This document shows positions 8,326 through 15,929 of a stretch of 64,000 bases of DNA, piece after piece (within the stretch, counting starts at the first letter, position 1; each line of letters begins with the position of its first letter). The position numbers and the translations under genes were made by a program. This DNA is from Chloroflexota bacterium. GTDB taxonomy: Bacteria; Chloroflexota; Anaerolineae; Anaerolineales; Villigracilaceae. The DNA lies in NCBI GenBank assembly GCA_026390015.1, contig JAPLGS010000077.1, positions 56,770 through 120,769 on the forward strand, written 5' to 3'. The notes under the pieces are model-generated. The model was not told the origin of the DNA. It did not search any database and saw only the letters and a list, made by a program, of their open reading frames with translations.

Positions 8326-9651
8326 ATGCCTCAAGCAACCTATCATTTTCCAAAAGGATTTTTGTGGGGAACAGCGACCGCCTCGCATCAAGTGGAGGGC
8401 GGCAACACCAATAACAATTGGTCGAAGTGGGAAGCGGACGGTCATACCAACGGGACATCTGGTCTGGCCGCCGATTGGTGGGGCGGACGCTGGCGGGAGG
8501 ACTTCGACCGCGCCGAAGAAACTGGTCAGAACGCGCACCGTTTTTCGGTGGAGTGGAGCCGCATCCAACCAACACCCGATTCGTGGGACGAGGAAGCCAT
8601 CGAAAAATATCGCGCCATGCTGCGTGGACTCAAAGAACGCAACATGACCGCGCTGGTGACTCTGCATCACTTCACCGATCCGCTATGGGTGACAGAACGC
8701 GGCGGCTGGGAGAATGATGAGATCGTGGCTTTGTTTGAAAAATTCACGCGCAAAGTTGTAGATGCGTTGAAGGAATATGTGACGCTCTGGTGCACGATCA
8801 ACGAACCGAACGTGTACGCATTAAGCGGCTATGCAGTCGGCGTGTTCCCGCCTGGAAAAAAGGATTTGAAATTATCCATGCGCGTACTAGGCAACATGAT
8901 CCGCGCGCACGCCGCCGCCTATCGCACCATCCATGAAGTACAGCCCGAAGCGCGCGTAGGGTACGCCCTGCATTACCGCCCGATGGTTCCGAGGCTGAGT
9001 TGGTCACCACTCGATAGACTCATGCGCAATATCCGCTACGATGGGATCAACATGGGATTTCCAACCGCCATCTCAACGGGCGTGATGAAATCACCCGTTG
9101 GCAGCCAGAACATTCCCGAAGCCAAAGGCACGCAGGATTATCTCGGATTAAATTATTACTCCGTGGATACCGTTTGGTTTGACATTACCAGACCCCGTGA
9201 ATTATTCTCGAACAGTGGCTTCCCCAAAGATGCTGACATGAGCGACACGAACTTCCTCGCCAATATCCCCGAAGGACTTTATAACTCCATCAAATGGATT
9301 GACCATACCTATCCCCACCTGCCGATCATCATCACCGAGAACGGCGTGGAAGATTCCGATGATCATATGCGCCCGCGTTACATCGCCCAGCACCTTCATC
9401 AAGTCTGGCGCGCGGTCAACTTCAACTGGCCTGTGAAGGGATACTTCCACTGGTCACTAGTCGACAACTTCGAATGGGAGCGCGGCTGGACCCAACGCTT
9501 CGGCCTGTGGGGGCTGGACATCGACACTCAAAAACGAATCCGCCGCCCAAGCGTGGACCTGTACGCTGAGATCTGCAAAGAGAATGGTATATCCTCCGAG
9601 ATGGTTCAGCAGTATTGTCCCGAAGTGTTTGATAAGATATTTCCAAGTTAG
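8326..9651 (+). CDS. Glycoside hydrolase family 1 (beta-glucosidase-like)
   Basis: This 441-residue protein is a complete GH1 TIM barrel. The acid/base glutamate lies in TINEPNVYA and the nucleophile glutamate in IITENGVED. Other family signatures are FLWGTATASHQVEGG at the N-terminus, RFSVEWSRIQP, TLHHFTDPLW and GYFHWSLVDNFEWERGW. There is no signal peptide, so it probably cleaves imported oligosaccharides or glycosides in the cytoplasm. AGGAGA precedes the ATG. Substrate specificity within GH1 cannot be assigned from these motifs. Confidence 0.93.
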   Translation: MPQATYHFPKGFLWGTATASHQVEGGNTNNNWSKWEADGHTNGTSGLAADWWGGRWREDFDRAEETGQNAHRFSVEWSRIQPTPDSWDEEAIEKYRAMLRGLKERNMTALVTLHHFTDPLWVTERGGWENDEIVALFEKFTRKVVDALKEYVTLWCTINEPNVYALSGYAVGVFPPGKKDLKLSMRVLGNMIRAHAAAYRTIHEVQPEARVGYALHYRPMVPRLSWSPLDRLMRNIRYDGINMGFPTAISTGVMKSPVGSQNIPEAKGTQDYLGLNYYSVDTVWFDITRPRELFSNSGFPKDADMSDTNFLANIPEGLYNSIKWIDHTYPHLPIIITENGVEDSDDHMRPRYIAQHLHQVWRAVNFNWPVKGYFHWSLVDNFEWERGWTQRFGLWGLDIDTQKRIRRPSVDLYAEICKENGISSEMVQQYCPEVFDKIFPS

Positions 9652-9754
9652 GCGATAGATGTCATGGAGAGCAATCTCTGCGCGCTATTTTTATAAAACT
9701 AAATTTCAATTTTCTCGCACTTCACTTCCCGCGTTCATCCTTCGTTCTTCCACA

Positions 9755-9763
9755 TGATAAAAT
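9755..9763 (+). promoter_or_regulatory. Extended -10 promoter of tex
   Basis: TGATAAAAT (extended -10) ends eight bases before the ATG at 9772. It overlaps the upstream in-frame ATG at 9754, which therefore cannot be used by this transcript. Confidence 0.5.
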
Positions 9764-9771
9764 CCACCCCT

Positions 9772-11913
9772 ATGACTCACGCAGAACAGATAGCATCCCA
9801 ACTTAATGTCAAGCCATCGCAAGTGACAGCAGTCATCAACCTGATAGACGAAGGCAACACCATCCCGTTCATTGCCCGTTATCGCAAAGAAATGACAGGC
9901 TCGCTCGACGATGAACAGATCCGCATCATTGCCGATGAACTCATCCGCCTGCGCGGACTCGACGAACGCCGCACATCCATCCTTGCATCCATCGAAGAGC
10001 AGGGCAAACTGACAGATGAATTGCGCGACAGCCTCAATTCTGCCGTCAGCATGACCGCCCTCGAAGACTTATACGCGCCGTATAAAAAGAAACGCCGCAC
10101 CCGTGCCATGCTCGCCCGTGAAAAGGGACTGGAGGCACTGGCTGAATTAATTTTGAAACAAGACTCTGGCTCACCTGAAGAACTTGCGAAGCAATTCATC
10201 AACGAACAGGTTCCCAATATTGAAGAAGCGCTGCAAGGCGCGCGCGACATCGTGGCAGAAACGATCAGTGACAATGCCAACGTGCGCGCTGTGACCCGCG
10301 AGAAGGCACTCAAAGATTCCACTGTCCGCGCCGAAAAGATCGAAAAAGCTGTAGACGAAAAGAACGTGTACGAAAGTTATTATAATTTTTCGATCCGCGT
10401 AGACCGTATCCAGCCGCACCAGATTCTCGCCATCACGCGCGGCGAAAAAGAAGGCGTGCTGCGTGTGCATGTTGATGTCCCCGAACGCGATTGGCTGAAT
10501 GCCATTCAAGCTGAATTCGAAGAAGACATCATCAGTCCTTTCGCAGAGCAGCTTGAACTAGCCATTCAAGATTCTGCTGAGAGATTATTGCTGCCCGCCA
10601 TCGAGCGCGATGTGCGCCGTGAAAAAGGTGAAGCCGCAGATAATCACGCCATTCAAGTTTTCGCCACCAATTTACGCGCTTTGCTAGGTCAGGCTCCGCT
10701 TGCGAATCAAGTCGTACTCGGACTCGACCCCGGCTTCCGCACAGGCTGCAAAGTTGCAGTCGTGGATGCCACTGGAAAATTACTCGATACTGGTACGATC
10801 TATCCGCACGAGCCGAGGAAAGATTGGGCTGGCTCGATCAACACTTTGCAAGATATGATCAATCGCCACCATGTCACACTCATTACCATTGGCAACGGAA
10901 CTGCCTCGCGAGAAACTGAAAAACTGGCCGCTGAACTCATCCGCGACATTCGACCTTCAAACCTTAAACCTGCAACAAAATATCTCATCGTCAACGAAGC
11001 GGGCGCATCGGTCTATTCAGCATCCGCACTCGCGCGCGCCGAATTCCCCGATCTGGATGTCACCATCCGCGGTGCGGTTTCCATTGCACGCCGCGCACAA
11101 GACCCACTCGCAGAGTTGGTCAAGATCGATCCCAAATCAATCGGCGTCGGCATGTATCAACACGATGTCGATCAAACCGCCCTCACTCACGCTCTCGACG
11201 GGGTGGTCGAAAGCGTGGTCAACAGCATCGGCGTGGATCTCAATACCGCCAGCTCCGCACTGCTGACGCACGTCGCGGGCATCGGCCCAAAACTTGCAAA
11301 TAATATTGTCACGCATCGCGACACCAACGGTCCCTTCAAATCACGCGCCGCGCTTCGAAAAGTTGCTGGGCTTGGACCCAAGGCTTACGAACAAGCCGCG
11401 GGCTTCATGCGGATTCGAAATGGAGCGAACCCATTGGATGGATCAGCGATCCATCCAGAATCCTACACGATCGCAGAATCCATTCTCTCCCGCGCGGCGC
11501 TGACAGCTGCTTCGCCATTAAGTGACAGAGTGCCCGCCTTGGAATCTCTCGCCTCAAAAACCTCCCTCGACATTTTAGCCAAGGAATTAAACTGCGGCGT
11601 ACCCACACTCAAAGATATTCTCGAACAACTCGTCCGCCCGGGCCGTGACCCGCGCGCCGACACCCCCGCGCCCATCCTGCGCTCAGATGTGCTCAAAGCT
11701 GAAGACCTGCTGACAGGCATGCAGCTTAAAGGCACCGTCCGCAACGTGGTCGATTTCGGCGCATTCGTAGATATCGGCGTCAAAGGTGATGGACTCCTGC
11801 ACAAGAGTCAAATCCCGCACGGCACGATCCTCAAGGTCGGCGACATCATCGATGTGGATATCCAAAAGATCGAAACCGAACGCGGACGAATCAGTTTGGG
11901 CTGGGTCAAATAA
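9772..11913 (+). CDS. tex: Tex-family RNA-binding transcription accessory protein
   Basis: About 713 residues with the full Tex architecture: N-terminal HtH region (VTAVINLIDEGNTIPFIARYRKE), YqgF/RNase H-like domain (VVLGLDPGFRTGCKVAVVD), the highly conserved VNEAGASVYSAS and IDPKSIGVGMYQHDVDQ block, helix-hairpin-helix repeats (HVAGIGPKLANNIVTHRD, VAGLGPKAYEQAAGF), and a C-terminal S1 domain (GTVRNVVDFGAFVDIGVKGDGLLHKSQ). Tex binds nucleic acid and influences transcription and stress phenotypes. Start moved from 9754 to 9772 because the promoter -10 overlaps the former. It is convergent with the plsC pair. Confidence 0.95.
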   Translation: MTHAEQIASQLNVKPSQVTAVINLIDEGNTIPFIARYRKEMTGSLDDEQIRIIADELIRLRGLDERRTSILASIEEQGKLTDELRDSLNSAVSMTALEDLYAPYKKKRRTRAMLAREKGLEALAELILKQDSGSPEELAKQFINEQVPNIEEALQGARDIVAETISDNANVRAVTREKALKDSTVRAEKIEKAVDEKNVYESYYNFSIRVDRIQPHQILAITRGEKEGVLRVHVDVPERDWLNAIQAEFEEDIISPFAEQLELAIQDSAERLLLPAIERDVRREKGEAADNHAIQVFATNLRALLGQAPLANQVVLGLDPGFRTGCKVAVVDATGKLLDTGTIYPHEPRKDWAGSINTLQDMINRHHVTLITIGNGTASRETEKLAAELIRDIRPSNLKPATKYLIVNEAGASVYSASALARAEFPDLDVTIRGAVSIARRAQDPLAELVKIDPKSIGVGMYQHDVDQTALTHALDGVVESVVNSIGVDLNTASSALLTHVAGIGPKLANNIVTHRDTNGPFKSRAALRKVAGLGPKAYEQAAGFMRIRNGANPLDGSAIHPESYTIAESILSRAALTAASPLSDRVPALESLASKTSLDILAKELNCGVPTLKDILEQLVRPGRDPRADTPAPILRSDVLKAEDLLTGMQLKGTVRNVVDFGAFVDIGVKGDGLLHKSQIPHGTILKVGDIIDVDIQKIETERGRISLGWVK

Positions 11914-11931
11914 CGATCTACAAAATGTGGT

Positions 11932-12648
11932 TTATTGCCGAGAATATGCCCCGCGATATTTTTCCGGAAGTAGATTCGCCAGCGCCTGCATGATCTGACT
12001 TGTACCAAGCGCCACCGCCGCCTGTCTACTTTCAACCTGTTCTGCCAACTTGAACATTTTCCCCACTCGAACATTTACCGCCGCGCGCCGAAATTTTTTC
12101 ATATGACCATATACATTTTCGTTCTCGGTGCCTGTAATGGCGATCGGAAGAATTGTCGAACCCGATTTATAAGCGAGGAACGCCGCGCCGCCGCTGCCTT
12201 CCTCCAACGCGCCTGTAACAGAATACCTGCCTTCGGGCGCGATGACGATGACACGCCCTTCTGCAAATCCATCCAGCGCGGTGCGCAAAGCCTTTGTATC
12301 GGCGCGGCCGCGATGCAGCCAGATCACTCCATACCAATCTATTAATTTTCCAAGAATCGGGAGATCATACAACTCTATCTTGCCAAGCGCATCTGGAGGA
12401 AATGGCAGGGTCGAGATCAACGCGAGGATATCCGCATCGCCCAGATGATTGATAACAACAAGGATAGGTCCTCGCGCAGGAAAATTCTGCATTCCTTCAG
12501 TTGTAATGTTCAGGAAAATTTTCGCAACGAATTTCATCAGCCCATGCGCGAACGAGCGAAAAGCACGCCGGGCACGTGTCATCTTCGGCAGACGTACCAA
12601 GTCCGGCCGCCATACTTCGCTGATGGGTTTGGGAAGAAGATCATTCAT
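11932..12648 (-). CDS. PlsC-like 1-acylglycerol-3-phosphate acyltransferase (first of two)
   Basis: The LPLAT motifs are present: HX4D as NHLGDAD, then GVIWLHRGRADTKAL and the phosphate-binding APEGRYS. An upstream hydrophobic stretch (FVAKIFLNITTEG) fits peripheral membrane association. This enzyme class acylates lysophosphatidic acid to phosphatidic acid in phospholipid synthesis. A second, divergent copy lies directly upstream on the same strand (12707-13402), and cmk is next, so the three may be cotranscribed. Which copy is the housekeeping enzyme is not clear. Confidence 0.85.
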   Translation of the reverse strand: MNDLLPKPISEVWRPDLVRLPKMTRARRAFRSFAHGLMKFVAKIFLNITTEGMQNFPARGPILVVINHLGDADILALISTLPFPPDALGKIELYDLPILGKLIDWYGVIWLHRGRADTKALRTALDGFAEGRVIVIAPEGRYSVTGALEEGSGGAAFLAYKSGSTILPIAITGTENENVYGHMKKFRRAAVNVRVGKMFKLAEQVESRQAAVALGTSQIMQALANLLPEKYRGAYSRQ

Positions 12649-12706
12649 AAAAAATTACGGAAGACCGTCGTCTCCCGTTGTTGGATTTTTCCAAAGTCGG
12701 GAGACT

Positions 12707-13402
12707 TCAGACTCCGCTATAGAGAGCCTGCCCCGCATATACGCCGTGATATTCCTCTGGCAGAAGGCCTGCGATATGACACATCACAAGATCTGAATTC
12801 TTCTGACGAGCTTCCCTGCGCTCTGCGCCTTTCTCGAGAATGGGAGGAAAAATTATCGGTTTACCGATGCGCACTTCCAGCGGCGGTTTTTCTCCATGAG
12901 TGGCGCGCTGCCAGAAATCATCAGTTGTCCCAACCAAGCCGACAGGGATAACCGGCACTTGCGCGTGCTCAACAATATAACCAACACCCGGCATGGCGCG
13001 CCGCATGGCAAGTTGATGGGAACGTCCGCCTTCCGGGGCGATCACAAGCGGGCGGCCTGACTTTAAGATCGCCATGATCTTATCAAGCAAGAAGCGATCA
13101 TAATCACCGCGATGAACTGGGATGACCCCATACATGGATAGGATGGTGCCCAGACCCTTTTTCTCAAACACATCCGCCGCGCCGATCACTTCGGGCTCTT
13201 CAGGCCAAAAAGAAACCGCCAGCGGAGGATCAAAGATGGAAATATGATTCATGGCGATCACATACGGTTTGCCAAGCGGAACATTTTCCTTCCCGATGAC
13301 TTTTACGCGACCTAATATTCGGAACAGCAGGTTAATGCCGGGGCGCAAAAAGAGTCGATTCAATTGGATGTGCAGGGGAATGTTGTAGGTTTTTGTCGGC
13401 AT
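12707..13402 (-). CDS. PlsC-like 1-acylglycerol-3-phosphate acyltransferase (second of two)
   Basis: LPLAT motifs are NHISIFDPP (HX4D), YGVIPVHRGDYDR and APEGGRS, with a further VPVIPVGLVGT strand. The track start at 13420 is TTG; the ATG at 13402 (MPTKTYNIPLHIQ) is preferred. It lies between cmk and the other PlsC gene with short gaps, the same order of membrane-lipid genes next to cmk that is seen in some other bacteria. Substrate chain length or headgroup is not predictable. Confidence 0.85.
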   Translation of the reverse strand: MPTKTYNIPLHIQLNRLFLRPGINLLFRILGRVKVIGKENVPLGKPYVIAMNHISIFDPPLAVSFWPEEPEVIGAADVFEKKGLGTILSMYGVIPVHRGDYDRFLLDKIMAILKSGRPLVIAPEGGRSHQLAMRRAMPGVGYIVEHAQVPVIPVGLVGTTDDFWQRATHGEKPPLEVRIGKPIIFPPILEKGAERREARQKNSDLVMCHIAGLLPEEYHGVYAGQALYSGV

Positions 13403-13450
13403 GATTTTCTTAATAAACAATACTCTAATGACAGTTTGTTCGTCATGCCA

Positions 13451-14134
13451 TTATTTGCACAACGCAAGCACTTGGTGAAAGACTTGATCGGCATCCATTT
13501 TATCTGAGTCGATAATGATGGCATCATCCGCTGGACGCAACGGCGCAACTGCTCGCGTTGAATCGATGTGGTCACGCTCGATCACTTTTCGTAGAATTTC
13601 ATCGTAGTCAGATCTCTCGCCGCGCGCAATGAGTTCATCGTATCTGCGTTTGGCGCGTTCCTCGGCGCTCGCATCCAAATATATTTTTATGTCTGCTTCG
13701 GGCAGAACGACCGTGCCAATATCGCGGCCGACCATCACAACCCGGCCGCGCAGCCCAATGCGGCGCTGCTGTTCAGATAATGCCTGACGAACTCCAACAT
13801 ACGCGGAGACCACAGACACATTCGCATCTACATTTCCATCGCGCATTTCCCAGGTGACATCTTTTTCAGCGATCACAACGTCACAGGCTCGGCCATCTTT
13901 TTTTGATGGCGGACGAATATCTATTTGCGCTGTTTGAGCCAATTCAGTGACAGTAGATTCGTCACGCAGGTCAAGCTGACGTTGAAGCGCGATCCAGGTG
14001 ATGGCGCGGTACATAATACCGGTATCGAAGAAAAGGTAACCGAGCGATTCCGCGAGTCTTAATCCAAGCGTAGATTTACCCGACGCGGCGGGACCATCCA
14101 GGGCGATGATGGAGGGATGAGAATTTATTGTCAT
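13451..14134 (-). CDS. cmk: Cytidylate kinase
   Basis: The 227-residue protein opens with the P-loop LDGPAASGKSTLGLRLAES, followed by the CMP-kinase signature YLFFDTGIMYRA. VVMVGRDIGTVVLPEADIKIYLDASAEERAKRRYDEL is the conserved Arg/Asp block of this family. It phosphorylates CMP and dCMP to the diphosphates. It starts three bases after the stop of the upstream membrane glycosyltransferase gene, so it is very likely cotranscribed with it. Confidence 0.95.
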   Translation of the reverse strand: MTINSHPSIIALDGPAASGKSTLGLRLAESLGYLFFDTGIMYRAITWIALQRQLDLRDESTVTELAQTAQIDIRPPSKKDGRACDVVIAEKDVTWEMRDGNVDANVSVVSAYVGVRQALSEQQRRIGLRGRVVMVGRDIGTVVLPEADIKIYLDASAEERAKRRYDELIARGERSDYDEILRKVIERDHIDSTRAVAPLRPADDAIIIDSDKMDADQVFHQVLALCK

Positions 14135-14137
14135 TTT

Positions 14138-15865
14138 TTACGGAACAGCATTGGGCGCAGAGTTGAGGAACATGTCATCGCGAGCCCAAAGAATGATGGT
14201 CTCACCAGATTGAGGTGCATCACGCAAGCTGACCCAACGCACCCAGCTTTGGGATAATGTGTCATTCCATAATGGCGTTTGCCGCCATGTAAAATCCTGT
14301 CCACGATACGAAGAGGCGAGTGTTGGATCATCTTGAAGGGGTGTGATCACGAAATACGGAGAGCTGGAAATATCCAATGATTCAACGACAGTTAATGGAT
14401 GCTCGCGCAGAGCCCACTCAAGCGCTGGAGAATTCACGCCCGCAATGACGACAGGCGCCGAATAGTCATTACCAAGTTTCCATTCGGAGATATCACTCAC
14501 CGTTGAATGGAGAAGTTCAGCTTGCGCGGGAAGATTTGCAGACCACCATAATTCGGGATGATCCAATCCGCGCAGACCTGCGGAACCGAGCGCGCCGCCA
14601 AGCCCAAAGATGCCCAGCACAATGACCAATCCAAAGACGCCGCCAATTCGCGCCGTGCGGATCGACCAACCCGACGCCACCAACAGGATACTGAACACGA
14701 GCAGGAGCACTGCGCCGATCAAAAGCCAAAAGCGCATGTAGTATTCCTGTGAGGCAACCTGCACCCAGACGATCTTTGAAAAATCGAGCCATGAAAATGC
14801 CCAGATAAATGCTGTTAAGAGCATAACGCCAGCAACCTCGAACCGCTCATCCGGAAAAATATCAATGTTGCGGACAAGTTCCAGCGCGGCCAATGCGCTT
14901 AGTGGAATGAGCATCCACGCCAGATCACTGAGTTGGCGAGAGGGAATAAAGACTGCGAGCAATAGTGAAACCAATAACCACAGGCTTAGTGGAATGATCC
15001 TGAAGCTCGCTTTCCGCCAGCCGCGAATGATGGCGATCAACGCCAGCAATAAAGTGAGTGGTTGATAAACAAGCAGCGAAATAAATAATCTACTGGCAGG
15101 GATGGTGGAAGAAGTTAACCAGCCGTTGATAAAAGCTGGGATGGAAGCCAGCGTGGCGCTTAATCCATTGGGGGCGATGAAGAAAAGCGTGCCGACGGTA
15201 ATAAAGGTGATCGCGAAAGAGAATGTCGAATTTCGAAAGTCAAAGGGATCAGGCTGCGCGTGAATTTCTGCTTCGATGGATTCGTCAGTGGATTGATGGC
15301 GCGGCTTGAGTCGAATTTCAATGGCCTGATACAACGCCCACGTGATCCCGAGTCCGAGCAGGCCAGCCCAGATGAATGCTCCACTGAGGAGCGCGAGCGC
15401 AGCGAAAAATCCCGCGAGGCGCGGTTTGTTCTGGCTGAAAAATCCCCAGGTGAAAAGCAGGAATGTGATCGCAAAGATGGGACTGGCGGCCTGACGGGAT
15501 AGGGAGATCAAGCCCGGGTCTACGGCAATGAAAAAGGCGAGGATCAGGCTCGGACGCGGTTTGATGCGTGTCAAAAAAAGAGGAGCAAGCACCAGCAGGC
15601 TGCCTGTCAAAGCGGGGATAAATCGCGCGAGGAAATTAGCCCCGCCGCCGTATAGAAAAAGCAGGATCGAGGTGGAAAGAATATAAAATGGATGCGGACT
15701 GAGCGCGGGCTTGAGGCCTTGCGCGATGTGCAAGGCTTGCAAAGCGGGCAAGGCTTCGGCGTCGGTGAGCGGCAATGCGCCGAGTTGGATAAATCGCAGG
15801 CCAAAGGCGAGCAGAAATGCCAGCGCATACAGCCAGCCTTCGTGTTTGAAATGTCGGTAGGTCAT
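14138..15865 (-). CDS. Polytopic membrane protein, glycosyltransferase family 39-like
   Basis: The 575-residue protein has roughly ten to twelve hydrophobic helices and a shorter soluble C-terminal part. The first external loop holds the acidic TDAEA motif after QLGALPL, as in ArnT/PMT-like GT39 enzymes that use polyprenyl-linked sugars, and the layout matches the many GT39-like proteins of Chloroflexota. I infer transfer of a sugar at the outer face of the membrane; acceptor and donor are unknown. A TACAAT -10 seven bases before the ATG predicts a leaderless start. It sits between cmk and a YYY-domain gene. Confidence 0.7.
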   Translation of the reverse strand: MTYRHFKHEGWLYALAFLLAFGLRFIQLGALPLTDAEALPALQALHIAQGLKPALSPHPFYILSTSILLFLYGGGANFLARFIPALTGSLLVLAPLFLTRIKPRPSLILAFFIAVDPGLISLSRQAASPIFAITFLLFTWGFFSQNKPRLAGFFAALALLSGAFIWAGLLGLGITWALYQAIEIRLKPRHQSTDESIEAEIHAQPDPFDFRNSTFSFAITFITVGTLFFIAPNGLSATLASIPAFINGWLTSSTIPASRLFISLLVYQPLTLLLALIAIIRGWRKASFRIIPLSLWLLVSLLLAVFIPSRQLSDLAWMLIPLSALAALELVRNIDIFPDERFEVAGVMLLTAFIWAFSWLDFSKIVWVQVASQEYYMRFWLLIGAVLLLVFSILLVASGWSIRTARIGGVFGLVIVLGIFGLGGALGSAGLRGLDHPELWWSANLPAQAELLHSTVSDISEWKLGNDYSAPVVIAGVNSPALEWALREHPLTVVESLDISSSPYFVITPLQDDPTLASSYRGQDFTWRQTPLWNDTLSQSWVRWVSLRDAPQSGETIILWARDDMFLNSAPNAVP

Positions 15866-15872
15866 GTGGGCA

Positions 15873-15878
15873 ATTGTA
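15873..15878 (-). promoter_or_regulatory. -10 box of the GT39-like gene
   Basis: TACAAT on the minus strand ends seven bases before the ATG at 15865. The palindromic repeat at 15886-15920 occupies the -35 region. Confidence 0.4.
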
Positions 15879-15885
15879 ATCCATC

Positions 15886-15920
15886 AAGACCTTAGAGTTC
15901 TTAAAGAACTCGAAGGTCTT
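15886..15920. repeat. Palindromic repeat between the YYY gene and the GT39-like gene
   Basis: AAGACCTTAGAGTTCTT pairs with AAGAACTCGAAGGTCTT around one base, with one mismatch. No T tract follows on the transcribed strand, so it is not a classical terminator. Confidence 0.7.
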
Positions 15921-15929
15921 TGTGTAAAA

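Noticed and set aside
10951-10976. Repeat-like ACCTTCAAACCTTAAACCTG inside tex
   Set aside because: The block adds only about four residues compared with what I recall of other Tex proteins, so it could be ordinary loop variation.
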